Source: Actinophytocola sp036378875 (lineage in GTDB: Bacteria > Actinomycetota > Actinomycetes > Mycobacteriales > Pseudonocardiaceae). Taken from it: a stretch of 64,000 nucleotides of DNA. The stretch covers positions 6,195-70,194 of the forward strand of contig NZ_DASUVO010000131.1 in assembly GCF_036378875.1 (NCBI RefSeq), written 5' to 3'. The notes beneath the pieces are model-generated. The model was not told the origin of the DNA, did not search any database, and was given only the letters and a program-made list of their open reading frames with translations. This document shows positions 8,342 through 16,058 of this stretch, piece after piece. Position 1 is the first letter of the stretch, and each line of letters opens with the position of its first letter. Made by a program: the position numbers and the translations under genes.

Positions 8342-9133
8342 CTACTCCTCAGGTCTGATCAGGTTTGTGACGAAGGTGGACAGTGCGGCCACCGGGTCGG
8401 ACTGCTCGTTCAGCGCGTGCTCGACCGCGGACACCGCGGCGCTGCCGACGACGGCGGCGTCCGCCCCGAGCTCGCCGATCGCGGCGACGTCGCCGCGGTC
8501 ACGCACGCCGAACCCCACCGCGATCGGCGCGGTCGCCGTCTGGCGCAGCGCGTCGACGGTGCCGCGCAGCTCGGTGAAGTCCTGGTCGGACCGGGTGCCG
8601 CTGCGGCCGTACCGGGCGACCAGGTACACGTAGGCTCCGGCCCGGTCCGCCGCCTCGGCAACCACTTCCGTTGCCGAGTTGGGATAGCAGGTGGTGACAA
8701 TGGGCACAGCGTGCTCGGCGGCGGCGTCGTGGTACTCGTCGCGCAGCAGCGGCGGAAGTCCGTGCAGCAGCAGGCCGTCCACCGGTTCGGCCGCGACGCG
8801 GTCGAGGAACCAGTTGAGCGACCGTGGTTTCACGGTGTGGCTCCAGTCGGCGAGCAGTGCGATCTTCATGTGCCGCAGCTCCCCCGCGACGTCCCCGACG
8901 AACCGCAGTGTGCTGTCCAGGTCCACACCGGCCTCGAGTGCGCGGGTGGCGGACCGGCGGACCACCGGGCCGTCGGTGAAGGAGTTCGGAAAAGGAACCG
9001 CCAGTTCCAAACAGTCCACCCGCTGTTCGTCCAGCGCCAGCACCACGTCCCGCAGAACGGGTAGGGGCGGGTCACCGGCGTTGAGGAACACCGCGAGTCC
9101 CGGCGCGCTGCCGGTGAAGAAGCCGTCAGCCAT
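8342..9133 (-). CDS. TrpA-like tryptophan synthase alpha homologue
   Basis: A 263-residue TIM-barrel protein. CLELAVPFPNSFTDGPVVRRSATRAL aligns with the TrpA catalytic region: the Glu before the strand and the Asp of D-G-P are both kept. AVGFGVRDRGD and AVVGSAAVSAVE match the phosphate loops. TrpA cleaves indole-3-glycerol phosphate by a retro-aldol step, so this one should release a heterocycle from a glycerol-phosphate side chain. The ATG at 9133 overlaps the TrpD-like stop by 8 bases. Because TrpB2 types need not bind TrpA, the two may work separately. Confidence 0.88.
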   Translation of the reverse strand: MADGFFTGSAPGLAVFLNAGDPPLPVLRDVVLALDEQRVDCLELAVPFPNSFTDGPVVRRSATRALEAGVDLDSTLRFVGDVAGELRHMKIALLADWSHTVKPRSLNWFLDRVAAEPVDGLLLHGLPPLLRDEYHDAAAEHAVPIVTTCYPNSATEVVAEAADRAGAYVYLVARYGRSGTRSDQDFTELRGTVDALRQTATAPIAVGFGVRDRGDVAAIGELGADAAVVGSAAVSAVEHALNEQSDPVAALSTFVTNLIRPEE

Positions 9134-10154
9134 GACGGCCTCCCGTTGGCAGCGGTGTCCGGGCGGCCAACCGCTTCGCGAGGTCCAGCGCGGCACCGTC
9201 CTCGATCGCGACCCGCGCCGCGCGCACGCCCTCGGCGAAGCCGGGAGCGACGCCACCGAGCACCGCGAGCGCCGCCGCGTTGAGGCAGACCGTGGCGACG
9301 GCCGCCGCGGGTGCCTGTCCCGCGAGCAGCGCCAGGAACCCGGCGGCGTGGTCGTCGCCGGCGGGCCTGCCCAGGTCGGCGAGCTCGCCGCCGCCGAGCC
9401 CGAGCGCGTCCGGGTCGACCGTGAACTCACCGAGGCGGTTGTCGTGCACGTGGCTGGTGGTGAGGCTGAGCAGCTCGTCGGCACCAAGATCGTTGTGGCA
9501 CAGCCAGATCCGGGTGTCCGGTGTGGCCGAGGCGAGCTCACGGAAGGCGGGAAGCGCCGCCGGGTCGGAGATCCCGGTGAGCTGCGCGCCCGTCGACACG
9601 TTCGCCAGGAACGGGCCGAGTGTGTTGACGAACCCGCCGATGGCACGCAGGCCGAGCGGCACGACCGTTCTGGCCAGCCTGGGCAGCTCGCTCGGGTACA
9701 CGAACTGGCCGGCGAACGTGATGCCGGTCCGGTCGAGCTGCGCCACGGCCTCCTCTGCCGAGCGGGCCAGCGGAATGCCCAGCTTCTCCAGGATGTCGAT
9801 CGAGCCGACAGTGCCGGAACCGGCCCGGGAACCCGTCTTCAGCACCTTCACCCCCGCCGCGGCGGCCACGATGGCCGCCGCGGTGGAGATGTTCACCGTC
9901 GCGGGGCCACCGCCGGTGCCGACGATGTTCACCGCCGACGGCAGCCGGACCGGCGGCGTCGCCCGCCGCTCGGCCAGCGAGGAGAGGAAGCCGGCCGCGG
10001 TGCCCGCCTCCAGCGTCCTCGCCGACAGCGCGGCGAAGAGAGCTGCCGCCTCCGCGCGGTCCACCCGCCGGTCGGCGAGGGCGTCCCAGAACTCGTGCCA
10101 GGACGCGGCGGTCAACGTCTCACCGCGGACGGCCGCGGTGACGATGGCGCTCAT
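9126..10154 (-). CDS. TrpD-like anthranilate phosphoribosyltransferase homologue
   Basis: A 342-residue protein of the TrpD/thymidine-phosphorylase fold. The PRPP loop reads NIVGTGGGPATVNIST where TrpD has G-T-G-G-D, so the Asp is missing. KTGSRAGSGTVGSIDILEKLG replaces K-H-G-N-R-x-x-S-S. The Mg-binding Asp-Glu pair survives in GADELLSL. These changes lie around the anthranilate and pyrophosphate sites and suggest that PRPP is used with a different nitrogen acceptor, perhaps a carrier-bound or pyridine/pyrrole acid. One base separates it from the carrier protein gene. Confidence 0.87.
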   Translation of the reverse strand: MSAIVTAAVRGETLTAASWHEFWDALADRRVDRAEAAALFAALSARTLEAGTAAGFLSSLAERRATPPVRLPSAVNIVGTGGGPATVNISTAAAIVAAAAGVKVLKTGSRAGSGTVGSIDILEKLGIPLARSAEEAVAQLDRTGITFAGQFVYPSELPRLARTVVPLGLRAIGGFVNTLGPFLANVSTGAQLTGISDPAALPAFRELASATPDTRIWLCHNDLGADELLSLTTSHVHDNRLGEFTVDPDALGLGGGELADLGRPAGDDHAAGFLALLAGQAPAAAVATVCLNAAALAVLGGVAPGFAEGVRAARVAIEDGAALDLAKRLAARTPLPTGGRHG

Positions 10155-10155
10155 G

Positions 10156-10416
10156 TCAGTTGATCCCCGCGGGCTGGCCGGCGCGGGTGACGAACGCGTC
10201 GATCGCCGACACGCTGCGGAAGCTGTCCGGCTCCAGCTCGAGGTCGTCGATGGCCAGCTCGAAGCGGTCCTCCAGCCACGCGATGACCTTCAGTAAGCCC
10301 AGGCTGTCCACGACTCCGGTAGCCAGTAGGTCGTAGTCGGCGGGGAGGTCGGCCGGGGCGCTGCCGGGCAGGAACTCCTCGACCACGAAAGCGGTGATGA
10401 CGTCGATGTTGCTCAT
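10156..10416 (-). CDS. Stand-alone peptidyl/acyl carrier protein
   Basis: An 86-residue carrier protein. DLLATGVVDSLGLLKVIAWL holds the phosphopantetheine attachment Ser at residue 38 (VDSLGLL). Its form resembles the carriers that work with prolyl-AMP ligases and acyl-CoA-dehydrogenase-like oxidases. It would be loaded by the adenylation enzyme encoded 113 bases upstream. Codon 41, three after the Ser, is the rare TTA (10294-10296). The same TTA and surrounding 16 bases recur in a decayed copy at 10431-10514. Confidence 0.9.
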   Translation of the reverse strand: MSNIDVITAFVVEEFLPGSAPADLPADYDLLATGVVDSLGLLKVIAWLEDRFELAIDDLELEPDSFRSVSAIDAFVTRAGQPAGIN

Positions 10417-10430
10417 GTGGAATGTCCTTT

Positions 10431-10514
10431 TCAGAGATTCGCGGGACGGACTGCGATCACCTTCAGTAAGCCCAAGCTGGCTACAGCACCGATGGAAAAC
10501 AAGTCGCGCTCCAT
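10431..10514 (-). pseudogene. Decayed duplicate of the carrier-protein active-site region
   Basis: Reading the minus strand from an ATG at 10514 gives a 27-residue peptide containing GAVASLGLLKVIA, ending at a TGA at 10431-10433. This lines up with GVVDSLGLLKVIA of the carrier protein just downstream, with the Ser in register, the preceding Asp changed to Ala and an identical 16-base run (accttcagtaagccca on the plus strand). Upstream DLFS also matches DLLA. The fragment holds only one helix and cannot fold as a carrier, so it looks like the remnant of a tandem duplication. A regulatory or recombination role cannot be excluded. Confidence 0.7.
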
Positions 10515-10529
10515 GGGCACTTCAGGGAT

Positions 10530-11969
10530 TCAGGAGAGGCGGCTGCGAAGGAGCTGGCGGTCCGGCTTTCCGGTGGACGTCCTTGGCAGGGCGTCGTCGA
10601 TGATCTGGAGGGTGGACGGAATGGCGGTGCGGGGCAGGCGGTCGGCCAGGTACTGCCGTAGTTCCAGACCGGTGAGACGGGAGCCGTCGCGGCGGCGGGA
10701 GATCGCGTGTAGCCGGTTGCCGGCGACCGGGTCCGGGACGGCGATCGTGACAGTCTCGGTGATGTCCTCGTGCTCGGCGAGGACGCGCTCGATCTCGCCG
10801 AGGTTGGTGCGCACGCCGCGCACCTTCACCTGGAAGTCGGTGCGGCCGACGAGGGTGATCCCGCCGTCCGGCGCGACCCGCACGAGGTCGCCGGAGCGGT
10901 AGTACGTCCGGTCGTCGGCACCGGTCGGGTGCGGCACGAACCGGCCGGGGTTGAGCTTCTCGTCCAGGTATCCGGTGGTCTGGAACGGGGTGCTGACGTA
11001 CAGCTCGCCTACCCCGTCGCCCGTCACCACGGCCCCGGTGTCGTCGACGACGATCACCGTCACCCCGGCGAGCGGCTCGCCGAGCGGGATCGGGCCGGCA
11101 GGCAACGCGTCCCGGTCGAGCCGGTGGAGCATGCTGTCGTTGGTCTCGGTGCAGCCGTACAGGTTGTACAGCTCCGCCGAGGGGAACATGGCGGGCAGCG
11201 CGGCAAGCGTGCGCTCGTGCAGCGTGTCGCCGGTGACGATCACGTGCCGCAGGTCCGGGAACTCACCCGCGTCCGCCAGTAGCTGGAACGCCATCGGCAC
11301 CGACTGCATCACGGTGACCCGGTGCCGGCGCAGCAGGCCGGCGAGGTAACGGGCGTTGGTCGCGCGCTCGGGGTCGACCAGGACGACGCGGCCGCCGTGC
11401 TTGAGCGTCGCCCAGATGTCCAGCAGGCACAGGTCGAAGTTGAGTGGGCTGTAGTTCAGGACCGTGCTGTCCGGGCCGAGGCCGAACCGCGTGCCGGCCC
11501 AGTCGGTGAACCGGTCGACGGCGCCCTCGGTCAACGGCACGACCTTCGGCGTCCCGGTCGAACCGGAGGTGGTCAGGTGGAAGGTGCGCGCGTCCGGTCG
11601 AGGCGCGAACTCGGTCGGCTGCCAGGAAACGTCGGTGGTGGCGGGAAAGTCGTCCGGCGACACGACCGCGGCGCAACCGGCCGCACGGAACAGCTCGGTG
11701 CGGGTGCGCTCGGCGAGCGTGAGGGAGGGCAGGAGGAACGGGCGGCCGGCGAGCAGGCTGCCGAGAACGAGTGCGATCCCGTCCGGCGTCTTCGGCGCCA
11801 GCAGGCCGATCAGGGAGTCCGGGTTGCCGGCCAGTGCCCCGGCGAACCCGGTCGCCCTGCGGAACAGCTGGCCGTAGGTGATGGTCTCGTCGCCGTGCTC
11901 CAGTGCTGGCGCGTCGGGTGTGGTCTCGGCGTGGCGGCGGAGCGCGGCGACGAGTAACTCGGTGCTCAA
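10530..11969 (-). CDS. Discrete adenylation enzyme (amino-acid/aryl-AMP ligase)
   Basis: A 479-residue AMP-forming ligase. TTSGSTGTPK near residue 133 is the A3 loop. The A4-A5 pocket strand NFDLCLLDIW gives Asp179, Leu180 and Leu183 at the first three specificity positions. LYGCTETND is A5, YYRSGD is A7, and TSTGKPDR supplies the A10 Lys. The D-L-L start resembles prolyl-AMP ligases of the PltF/RedM type, while the kosinostatin route uses a nicotinate-derived unit, so the substrate is open. The start was taken as TTG 11969 behind GGGGAGG. Codon 5 is TTA (11955-11957). It is the first gene of the long operon. Confidence 0.88.
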   Translation of the reverse strand: MSTELLVAALRRHAETTPDAPALEHGDETITYGQLFRRATGFAGALAGNPDSLIGLLAPKTPDGIALVLGSLLAGRPFLLPSLTLAERTRTELFRAAGCAAVVSPDDFPATTDVSWQPTEFAPRPDARTFHLTTSGSTGTPKVVPLTEGAVDRFTDWAGTRFGLGPDSTVLNYSPLNFDLCLLDIWATLKHGGRVVLVDPERATNARYLAGLLRRHRVTVMQSVPMAFQLLADAGEFPDLRHVIVTGDTLHERTLAALPAMFPSAELYNLYGCTETNDSMLHRLDRDALPAGPIPLGEPLAGVTVIVVDDTGAVVTGDGVGELYVSTPFQTTGYLDEKLNPGRFVPHPTGADDRTYYRSGDLVRVAPDGGITLVGRTDFQVKVRGVRTNLGEIERVLAEHEDITETVTIAVPDPVAGNRLHAISRRRDGSRLTGLELRQYLADRLPRTAIPSTLQIIDDALPRTSTGKPDRQLLRSRLS

Positions 11970-12190
11970 GGAGGGCCTCCCCGGTTGGCATTTCGTTGTT
12001 ATATAACACCGTAATTTCGCGGCTCGAAGCTTGGCAAGAGCCACCGGGGCAGGCCGCACGATTGAAGAAATCGCCGTTATGTCACGTGTGGACCGAGGGG
12101 AGAACACCGCATTCACAAGGATGTCCAGGCCAGGACGGCGGTGTGATGCTCAGGGCTGATCCCCACGTTCTCCGAAGGGATGACCAGGAC
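11970..12190. promoter_or_regulatory. Divergent promoter region with an AT-rich palindrome
   Basis: This gap separates the minus-strand adenylation operon from the plus-strand monooxygenase pair and must hold both promoters. At 11997-12008 it has a perfect 12-base palindrome, TGTTATATAACA, which stands out in such GC-rich DNA. The palindrome lies 28 bases before the TTG start, where an operator for a dimeric repressor, such as the HxlR-type regulator at 15039-15830, could sit. No clear -35/-10 pair could be assigned. Confidence 0.5.
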
Positions 12191-13435
12191 ATGACAGCCG
12201 CCAGGAGTGCGCCAGCGAACGGCTACCCGTCCCCGCCGGAGCCGGGGCTGACGCCGGAGGAGGCGGTCGCCCGCGCCGAGCGGATCGCGGCGACCCTCGT
12301 CGACCGGCAGGCAGAGACCGAGCAGCGCGGGTACTACGCGCTGGACACGCACAACGAGTTCCTCGGCGCGGGCCTCTACCGGCTGCTGGTGCCGCGGCGG
12401 TACGGCGGCTACGAGTTCGGCCTCGGTACGTACCTGCGGGTGGTGTCCGCGCTCGCCCGCGGCTGCCCGTCCACGGCGTGGATGTACACGTTCGGCGCGG
12501 CGCACGCCCACATCGCCGCCTCGCTGTTCGAGGAGGCGGCACAGGACGAGATGTTCGCCGGCGGCGACTTCATCTGCCCGGCCACGGTCGCGCCGGTCGG
12601 GTTCGCCGAGCGGGCCGAGGACGGCGGCTGGATCATCGACGGCGTCCACGGCTACAGCTCCGGCTCGCCGTACGCGACCCACTTCATCGGCCACACGCTG
12701 GTGGCGGGCGAGGACGGCGAACCGCCAACGCCGATGATGTTCGTCGTGCCGCGCGCACAGTGGCGGCGGCTCGACGACTGGGGCGCGCAGCTCGGTCTGA
12801 AGGGCAGCGGCTCGCACAGCGTCGCGATCGAGAAGGCGCACATCCCCGAGTACTTCGCCCTGCCTGGCGTCCACATGGGACAGACGAGTGTCGTGGACGG
12901 CACCGTCGGACAGGAGCTGCACGGCACGTCCCTCTACGGAGGTGGGGTGTTGAGCGCACTGCAGTTCCAGTTCGGTGCGCTGGCCGTCGGCATGGCCGCC
13001 GGGGCCCTGGACGCCTTCGCCGAGCTGATGCGTGCTCGCAAGACGATCTTCCCGCCGATCACCCCGCGCACGGAGGATCCCGACTACCAGCTCCACTACG
13101 GCGAGGCGGCCGGCCGGATCGCGACCGCCGAGGCGGCGTTGTCGGACGCGGTGCGGCAGTGGGAGGAGGCGGCCGCGCGCGGCCCCGGGGTGTTCACCCG
13201 CGAGGTCGACCTGCGACTGTCCACGATCAGCCGCGAGGCTGTTCGGCTGTCCTGGAGCGCGGTGTCCGAGAAGCTGTTCCCGACCGCGGGGTCGAGCTCG
13301 GTACGCGCGGGTGCTCGCATCGAGCGGGTCTGGCGTGACATGTCCACTGTGCACAGTCACGCCGGGTTGAGCATCTTCCTCGCCAGCGTCGCCAACCGCG
13401 AGCTGGCCAAGCTGGTCTTCGACGTGGCGAGCTGA
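12191..13435 (+). CDS. Acyl-CoA-dehydrogenase-fold flavin monooxygenase (HpaH/HsaA-type)
   Basis: A 414-residue member of the class D flavin-dependent monooxygenases. LYRLLVPRRYGGYEFGLGTY, ALARGCPSTAWMYTFGAAHAH, GYSSGSPYATHFIG, LKGSGSHSV and the C-terminal SWSAVSEKLFPTAGSSSVR and WRDMSTVHSH regions follow that family. Such enzymes use reduced flavin from a separate reductase to hydroxylate aromatic or carrier-bound substrates. No reductase gene is seen here. The ATG at 12191 was chosen, and the GTG/ATG pair near 12144 is an alternative start. The HpaB-type gene follows after 3 bases. Confidence 0.85.
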   Translation: MTAARSAPANGYPSPPEPGLTPEEAVARAERIAATLVDRQAETEQRGYYALDTHNEFLGAGLYRLLVPRRYGGYEFGLGTYLRVVSALARGCPSTAWMYTFGAAHAHIAASLFEEAAQDEMFAGGDFICPATVAPVGFAERAEDGGWIIDGVHGYSSGSPYATHFIGHTLVAGEDGEPPTPMMFVVPRAQWRRLDDWGAQLGLKGSGSHSVAIEKAHIPEYFALPGVHMGQTSVVDGTVGQELHGTSLYGGGVLSALQFQFGALAVGMAAGALDAFAELMRARKTIFPPITPRTEDPDYQLHYGEAAGRIATAEAALSDAVRQWEEAAARGPGVFTREVDLRLSTISREAVRLSWSAVSEKLFPTAGSSSVRAGARIERVWRDMSTVHSHAGLSIFLASVANRELAKLVFDVAS

Positions 13436-13438
13436 CCC

Positions 13439-14986
13439 ATGACCGAACCGACCCGGCCGCTCACCGGCGCCGAGTACATCGAGAGCCTGCGCGACGACCG
13501 CGAGATCTACCTCTACGGTGAGCGCGTCAAGGACCTGACGCAGCATCCCGCGTTCCACAACCCGGTGCGGATGACCGCGCGGCTCTACGACGCGCTGCAC
13601 GACCCCAAGCACCGCAGCGTGCTCACCACGGACACCGACGCAGGCGGCCCTCCCGGCTACACCCACCGCTTCTACACAACGCCACACACCGCCGAGGACC
13701 TGATCGCCGACCAGGCGGCGATTCGACGCTGGGCACGCATGACCTACGGCTGGATGGGCCGCAGCCCGGACTACAAGGCGTCGTTCCTCGGCACGCTCGG
13801 CGCGAACGCCGACTTCTACAGCCCGTTCGCCGACAACGCACGGCGCTGGTACCGGGAGGCGCAGGAGAAGGTCCTGTTCTGGAACCACGCGATCGTGAAC
13901 CCACCGGTGGACCGGGACCGGCCACCGGAAGAGGCCGCCGACGTGTTCGTCCACGTGGAACGCGAGACGGACAACGGGCTGATCGTCAGCGGGGCGAAGG
14001 TCGTGGCGACCGGGTCGGCGTTGACCCACTACAACTTCATCGCCCACTACGGACTGCCGATCAAGGACCGCAAGTTCGCGCTCGTGGCCACCGTGCCGAT
14101 GAACGCACCCGGGATGAAGCTGATCTGCCGTCAGTCCTATTCGGCCACGGCCGTGCTGGCCGGCAGCCCGTTCGACTACCCGCTGTCGTCCAGACTGGAC
14201 GAGAACGACACGATCCTGGTGCTGGACAAGGTTCTCATCCCCTGGGAGAACGTCTTCATCTACGGCGACACCGCCAAGGTCGGGATGTTCAGCGGGCAGT
14301 CCGGGTTCATCGAGCGGTTCACCTTCCACGGCTGCACCCGGCTCACCGTGAAGCTCGAGTTCATCGCCGGCCTGCTGGCCAAGGCGCTGGAGATCACCGG
14401 TGTCAGCGACTTCCGCGGCGTGCAGTCGAGGCTGGGCGAGGTGCTCGCCTGGCGGAACCTGTTCTGGGCGCTCTCGGACGCGGCCGCCCGCAACCCGGTG
14501 CGGTGGCGCAACGGCGCGGTGCTGCCCAACCCACGCTACGGCCTGGCGTACCGCTGGTTCTCCCAGCTCGGCTACGCGCGGATCCGCGAGATCATCCTGC
14601 AGGACGTCGCGAGTGGACTGATCTACCTGAACTCCAGCGCCAAGGACTTCCAGAACTCGGACATCCGGCCGTACCTGGACAAGTACCTGCGCGGCTCACA
14701 CGGCGTCGACGCGGTCGAGCGGGTCAAGGTGCTGAAGCTGCTGTGGGACGCCGTCGGCACCGAGTTCGGCGGCCGGCACGAGCTCTACGAACGCAACTAC
14801 GCCGGCAACCACGAGAACACCCGGGTGGAGCTACTGCTCGGACAGATGGGCGACGGGCAGTTGGACGGGTACAAGGACCTCGTCGACAAGTGCCTGGCCG
14901 AGTACGACCTGGACGGCTGGCAGGTCCCGGACCTGGCCTCGTTCGAGGACCTTGGCGACATCGGCCGAAGCGCACTTGGCAACTGA
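13439..14986 (+). CDS. HpaB-family 4-hydroxyphenylacetate 3-monooxygenase-like flavoenzyme
   Basis: A 515-residue protein of normal HpaB length. TGAEYIESLRDDREIYLYGERV at the start, SATAVLAGSPFDYPLSSRLDEND and VLIPWENVFIYGD, plus GRHELYERNYAGNHE near the end, match the reduced-flavin oxygenase component of 4-hydroxyphenylacetate hydroxylase. A homologue, SgcC, hydroxylates a carrier-bound beta-tyrosine in C-1027 synthesis. Here it pairs with the preceding monooxygenase opposite the tryptophan-like operon, so hydroxylation of the carrier-bound heteroaromatic acid is one possible role. Alternatively it could act on the hydroxymandelyl unit of the right block. Confidence 0.9.
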   Translation: MTEPTRPLTGAEYIESLRDDREIYLYGERVKDLTQHPAFHNPVRMTARLYDALHDPKHRSVLTTDTDAGGPPGYTHRFYTTPHTAEDLIADQAAIRRWARMTYGWMGRSPDYKASFLGTLGANADFYSPFADNARRWYREAQEKVLFWNHAIVNPPVDRDRPPEEAADVFVHVERETDNGLIVSGAKVVATGSALTHYNFIAHYGLPIKDRKFALVATVPMNAPGMKLICRQSYSATAVLAGSPFDYPLSSRLDENDTILVLDKVLIPWENVFIYGDTAKVGMFSGQSGFIERFTFHGCTRLTVKLEFIAGLLAKALEITGVSDFRGVQSRLGEVLAWRNLFWALSDAAARNPVRWRNGAVLPNPRYGLAYRWFSQLGYARIREIILQDVASGLIYLNSSAKDFQNSDIRPYLDKYLRGSHGVDAVERVKVLKLLWDAVGTEFGGRHELYERNYAGNHENTRVELLLGQMGDGQLDGYKDLVDKCLAEYDLDGWQVPDLASFEDLGDIGRSALGN

Positions 14987-14991
14987 CGAAC

Positions 14992-15034
14992 AAAGACGGA
15001 GCCCGCGGCCACCGCCGCGGGCTCCGTCGTCTTT
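14992..15034. terminator. Bidirectional hairpin between convergent genes
   Basis: An inverted repeat of about 17 bases (AAAGACGGAGCCCGCGG paired with its complement, one extra base on one side) lies between the HpaB-type stop and the stop of the minus-strand regulator. A/T runs on both outer sides let it end transcription in either direction. Confidence 0.85.
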
Positions 15035-15038
15035 CCTG

Positions 15039-15830
15039 TCAGTGGTTGAGTACCGGCGCGGGGCCGGAGAGCTGGAACAGCTCGACGAAACTGGGCAGCA
15101 GCTCGGCATCGCCGGTCACCGTCACCATCCCGGCGGCGATGGCGTCGTCGGTGCTCACCGCACCCACGAGCAGCTCCCTGAGCACCACCCCCGCGTGGAT
15201 GACGAGGTCGGCGCCAGGCAGGGGGCCAGGACAGACCGTGAGGGTGCCCCGGTTCACCACCGCGTTCACCACGGCCTCGTCGACGTTCAGCTCGAACGCG
15301 ACAGTCAGCTCGCGCGCGGCCTCGGGGCGGAACATCGAGCGCAGCGCCATCGCCAGCGCGTCCTCGGTGAGCACGTCCTCCGGGCGCGGGGCACCGAGGG
15401 ACATCGCGCCCCACCTGCTCAGCGCGAGCAGCGCGTCCTCGACCGACCGACCGTACTCGGTGACCTCGTAGACGGCCTCGTCCCCCGCCGGCCCCAGCCT
15501 GCGCACCACGCCGCCGCGCTCCATCTCCCGCAGCCGCATGGAAACCTGGTCGACCGAGATCCGCGGCAGGCCCACCCGAAGCTGGGTCACCGTCTTCGGA
15601 CTCACCAGCAGGTCCCGCATGATCAGCAGCCCCCAGCGCTCCCCGATCATCTCGGCGGCCCTGGCGAGCCCGCAGTACTGGCCGTAGTTGTCCATGGTGA
15701 CGGTCTGCAGTTCGTTCAGCACGGCGCCCAGCTGGGTCGACCCGGTGGCGGCGGTGGTGAGTTGAAAGAGGTCGCTTCCGACGGTCACCCCGTCGAAGTC
15801 CATGACGACCTTCCAGCTGTTGCCAGCCAT
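15039..15830 (-). CDS. HxlR-family transcriptional regulator with a C-terminal sterol-carrier-like domain
   Basis: A 263-residue regulator. Residues from about 46 (MDNYGQYCGLARAAEMIGERWGLLIMRDLL) to about 115 form an HxlR winged helix, with LPRISVDQVSMRLREMERGG in the recognition region. The C-terminal half resembles SCP2-type ligand-binding domains found on some actinomycete HxlR proteins. The ATG at 15830 has an AGGAGA site 6 bases upstream, so an unusual 45-residue N-terminal extension is kept. A downstream ATG at 15695 would remove it. It is the only clear DNA-binding regulator in the window and is divergent from the YceI and exporter genes. Confidence 0.88.
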   Translation of the reverse strand: MAGNSWKVVMDFDGVTVGSDLFQLTTAATGSTQLGAVLNELQTVTMDNYGQYCGLARAAEMIGERWGLLIMRDLLVSPKTVTQLRVGLPRISVDQVSMRLREMERGGVVRRLGPAGDEAVYEVTEYGRSVEDALLALSRWGAMSLGAPRPEDVLTEDALAMALRSMFRPEAARELTVAFELNVDEAVVNAVVNRGTLTVCPGPLPGADLVIHAGVVLRELLVGAVSTDDAIAAGMVTVTGDAELLPSFVELFQLSGPAPVLNH

Positions 15831-16058
15831 GCGCGATCTCCTGTCTGCTCAGCTGTGTTCCTGCCAGGGTCGAACACGGCGGGTGGAGAACGCACCTTCT
15901 AGGTTGCGTCTTGCGGGCGGAGTTGCCCTGGTGAGCGCTCAACGCCGAGCGGAGCATTCTCGGAGATGCGGAACCCCGGCCTCCTGAAGAGGATGTGACG
16001 TGAGGCTGACAGCCGCCCATCGGCGTGCCCGTCGCGACAATTGTCCAGAGGAGTAGTC
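15831..16058. promoter_or_regulatory. Divergent intergenic region between the HxlR regulator and YceI
   Basis: A 228-base gap with the starts of two divergent transcripts. It holds an AGGAGA ribosome site for the regulator and an AGAGGAG site for YceI. HxlR proteins commonly bind such a gap and control the divergent gene. No palindrome comparable to the one at 11997 was found. Confidence 0.45.

Noticed and set aside
680..10154. A primary tryptophan operon
   Set aside because: No trpE or trpG, key residues changed in three of the five homologues, and unrelated tailoring genes interleaved.
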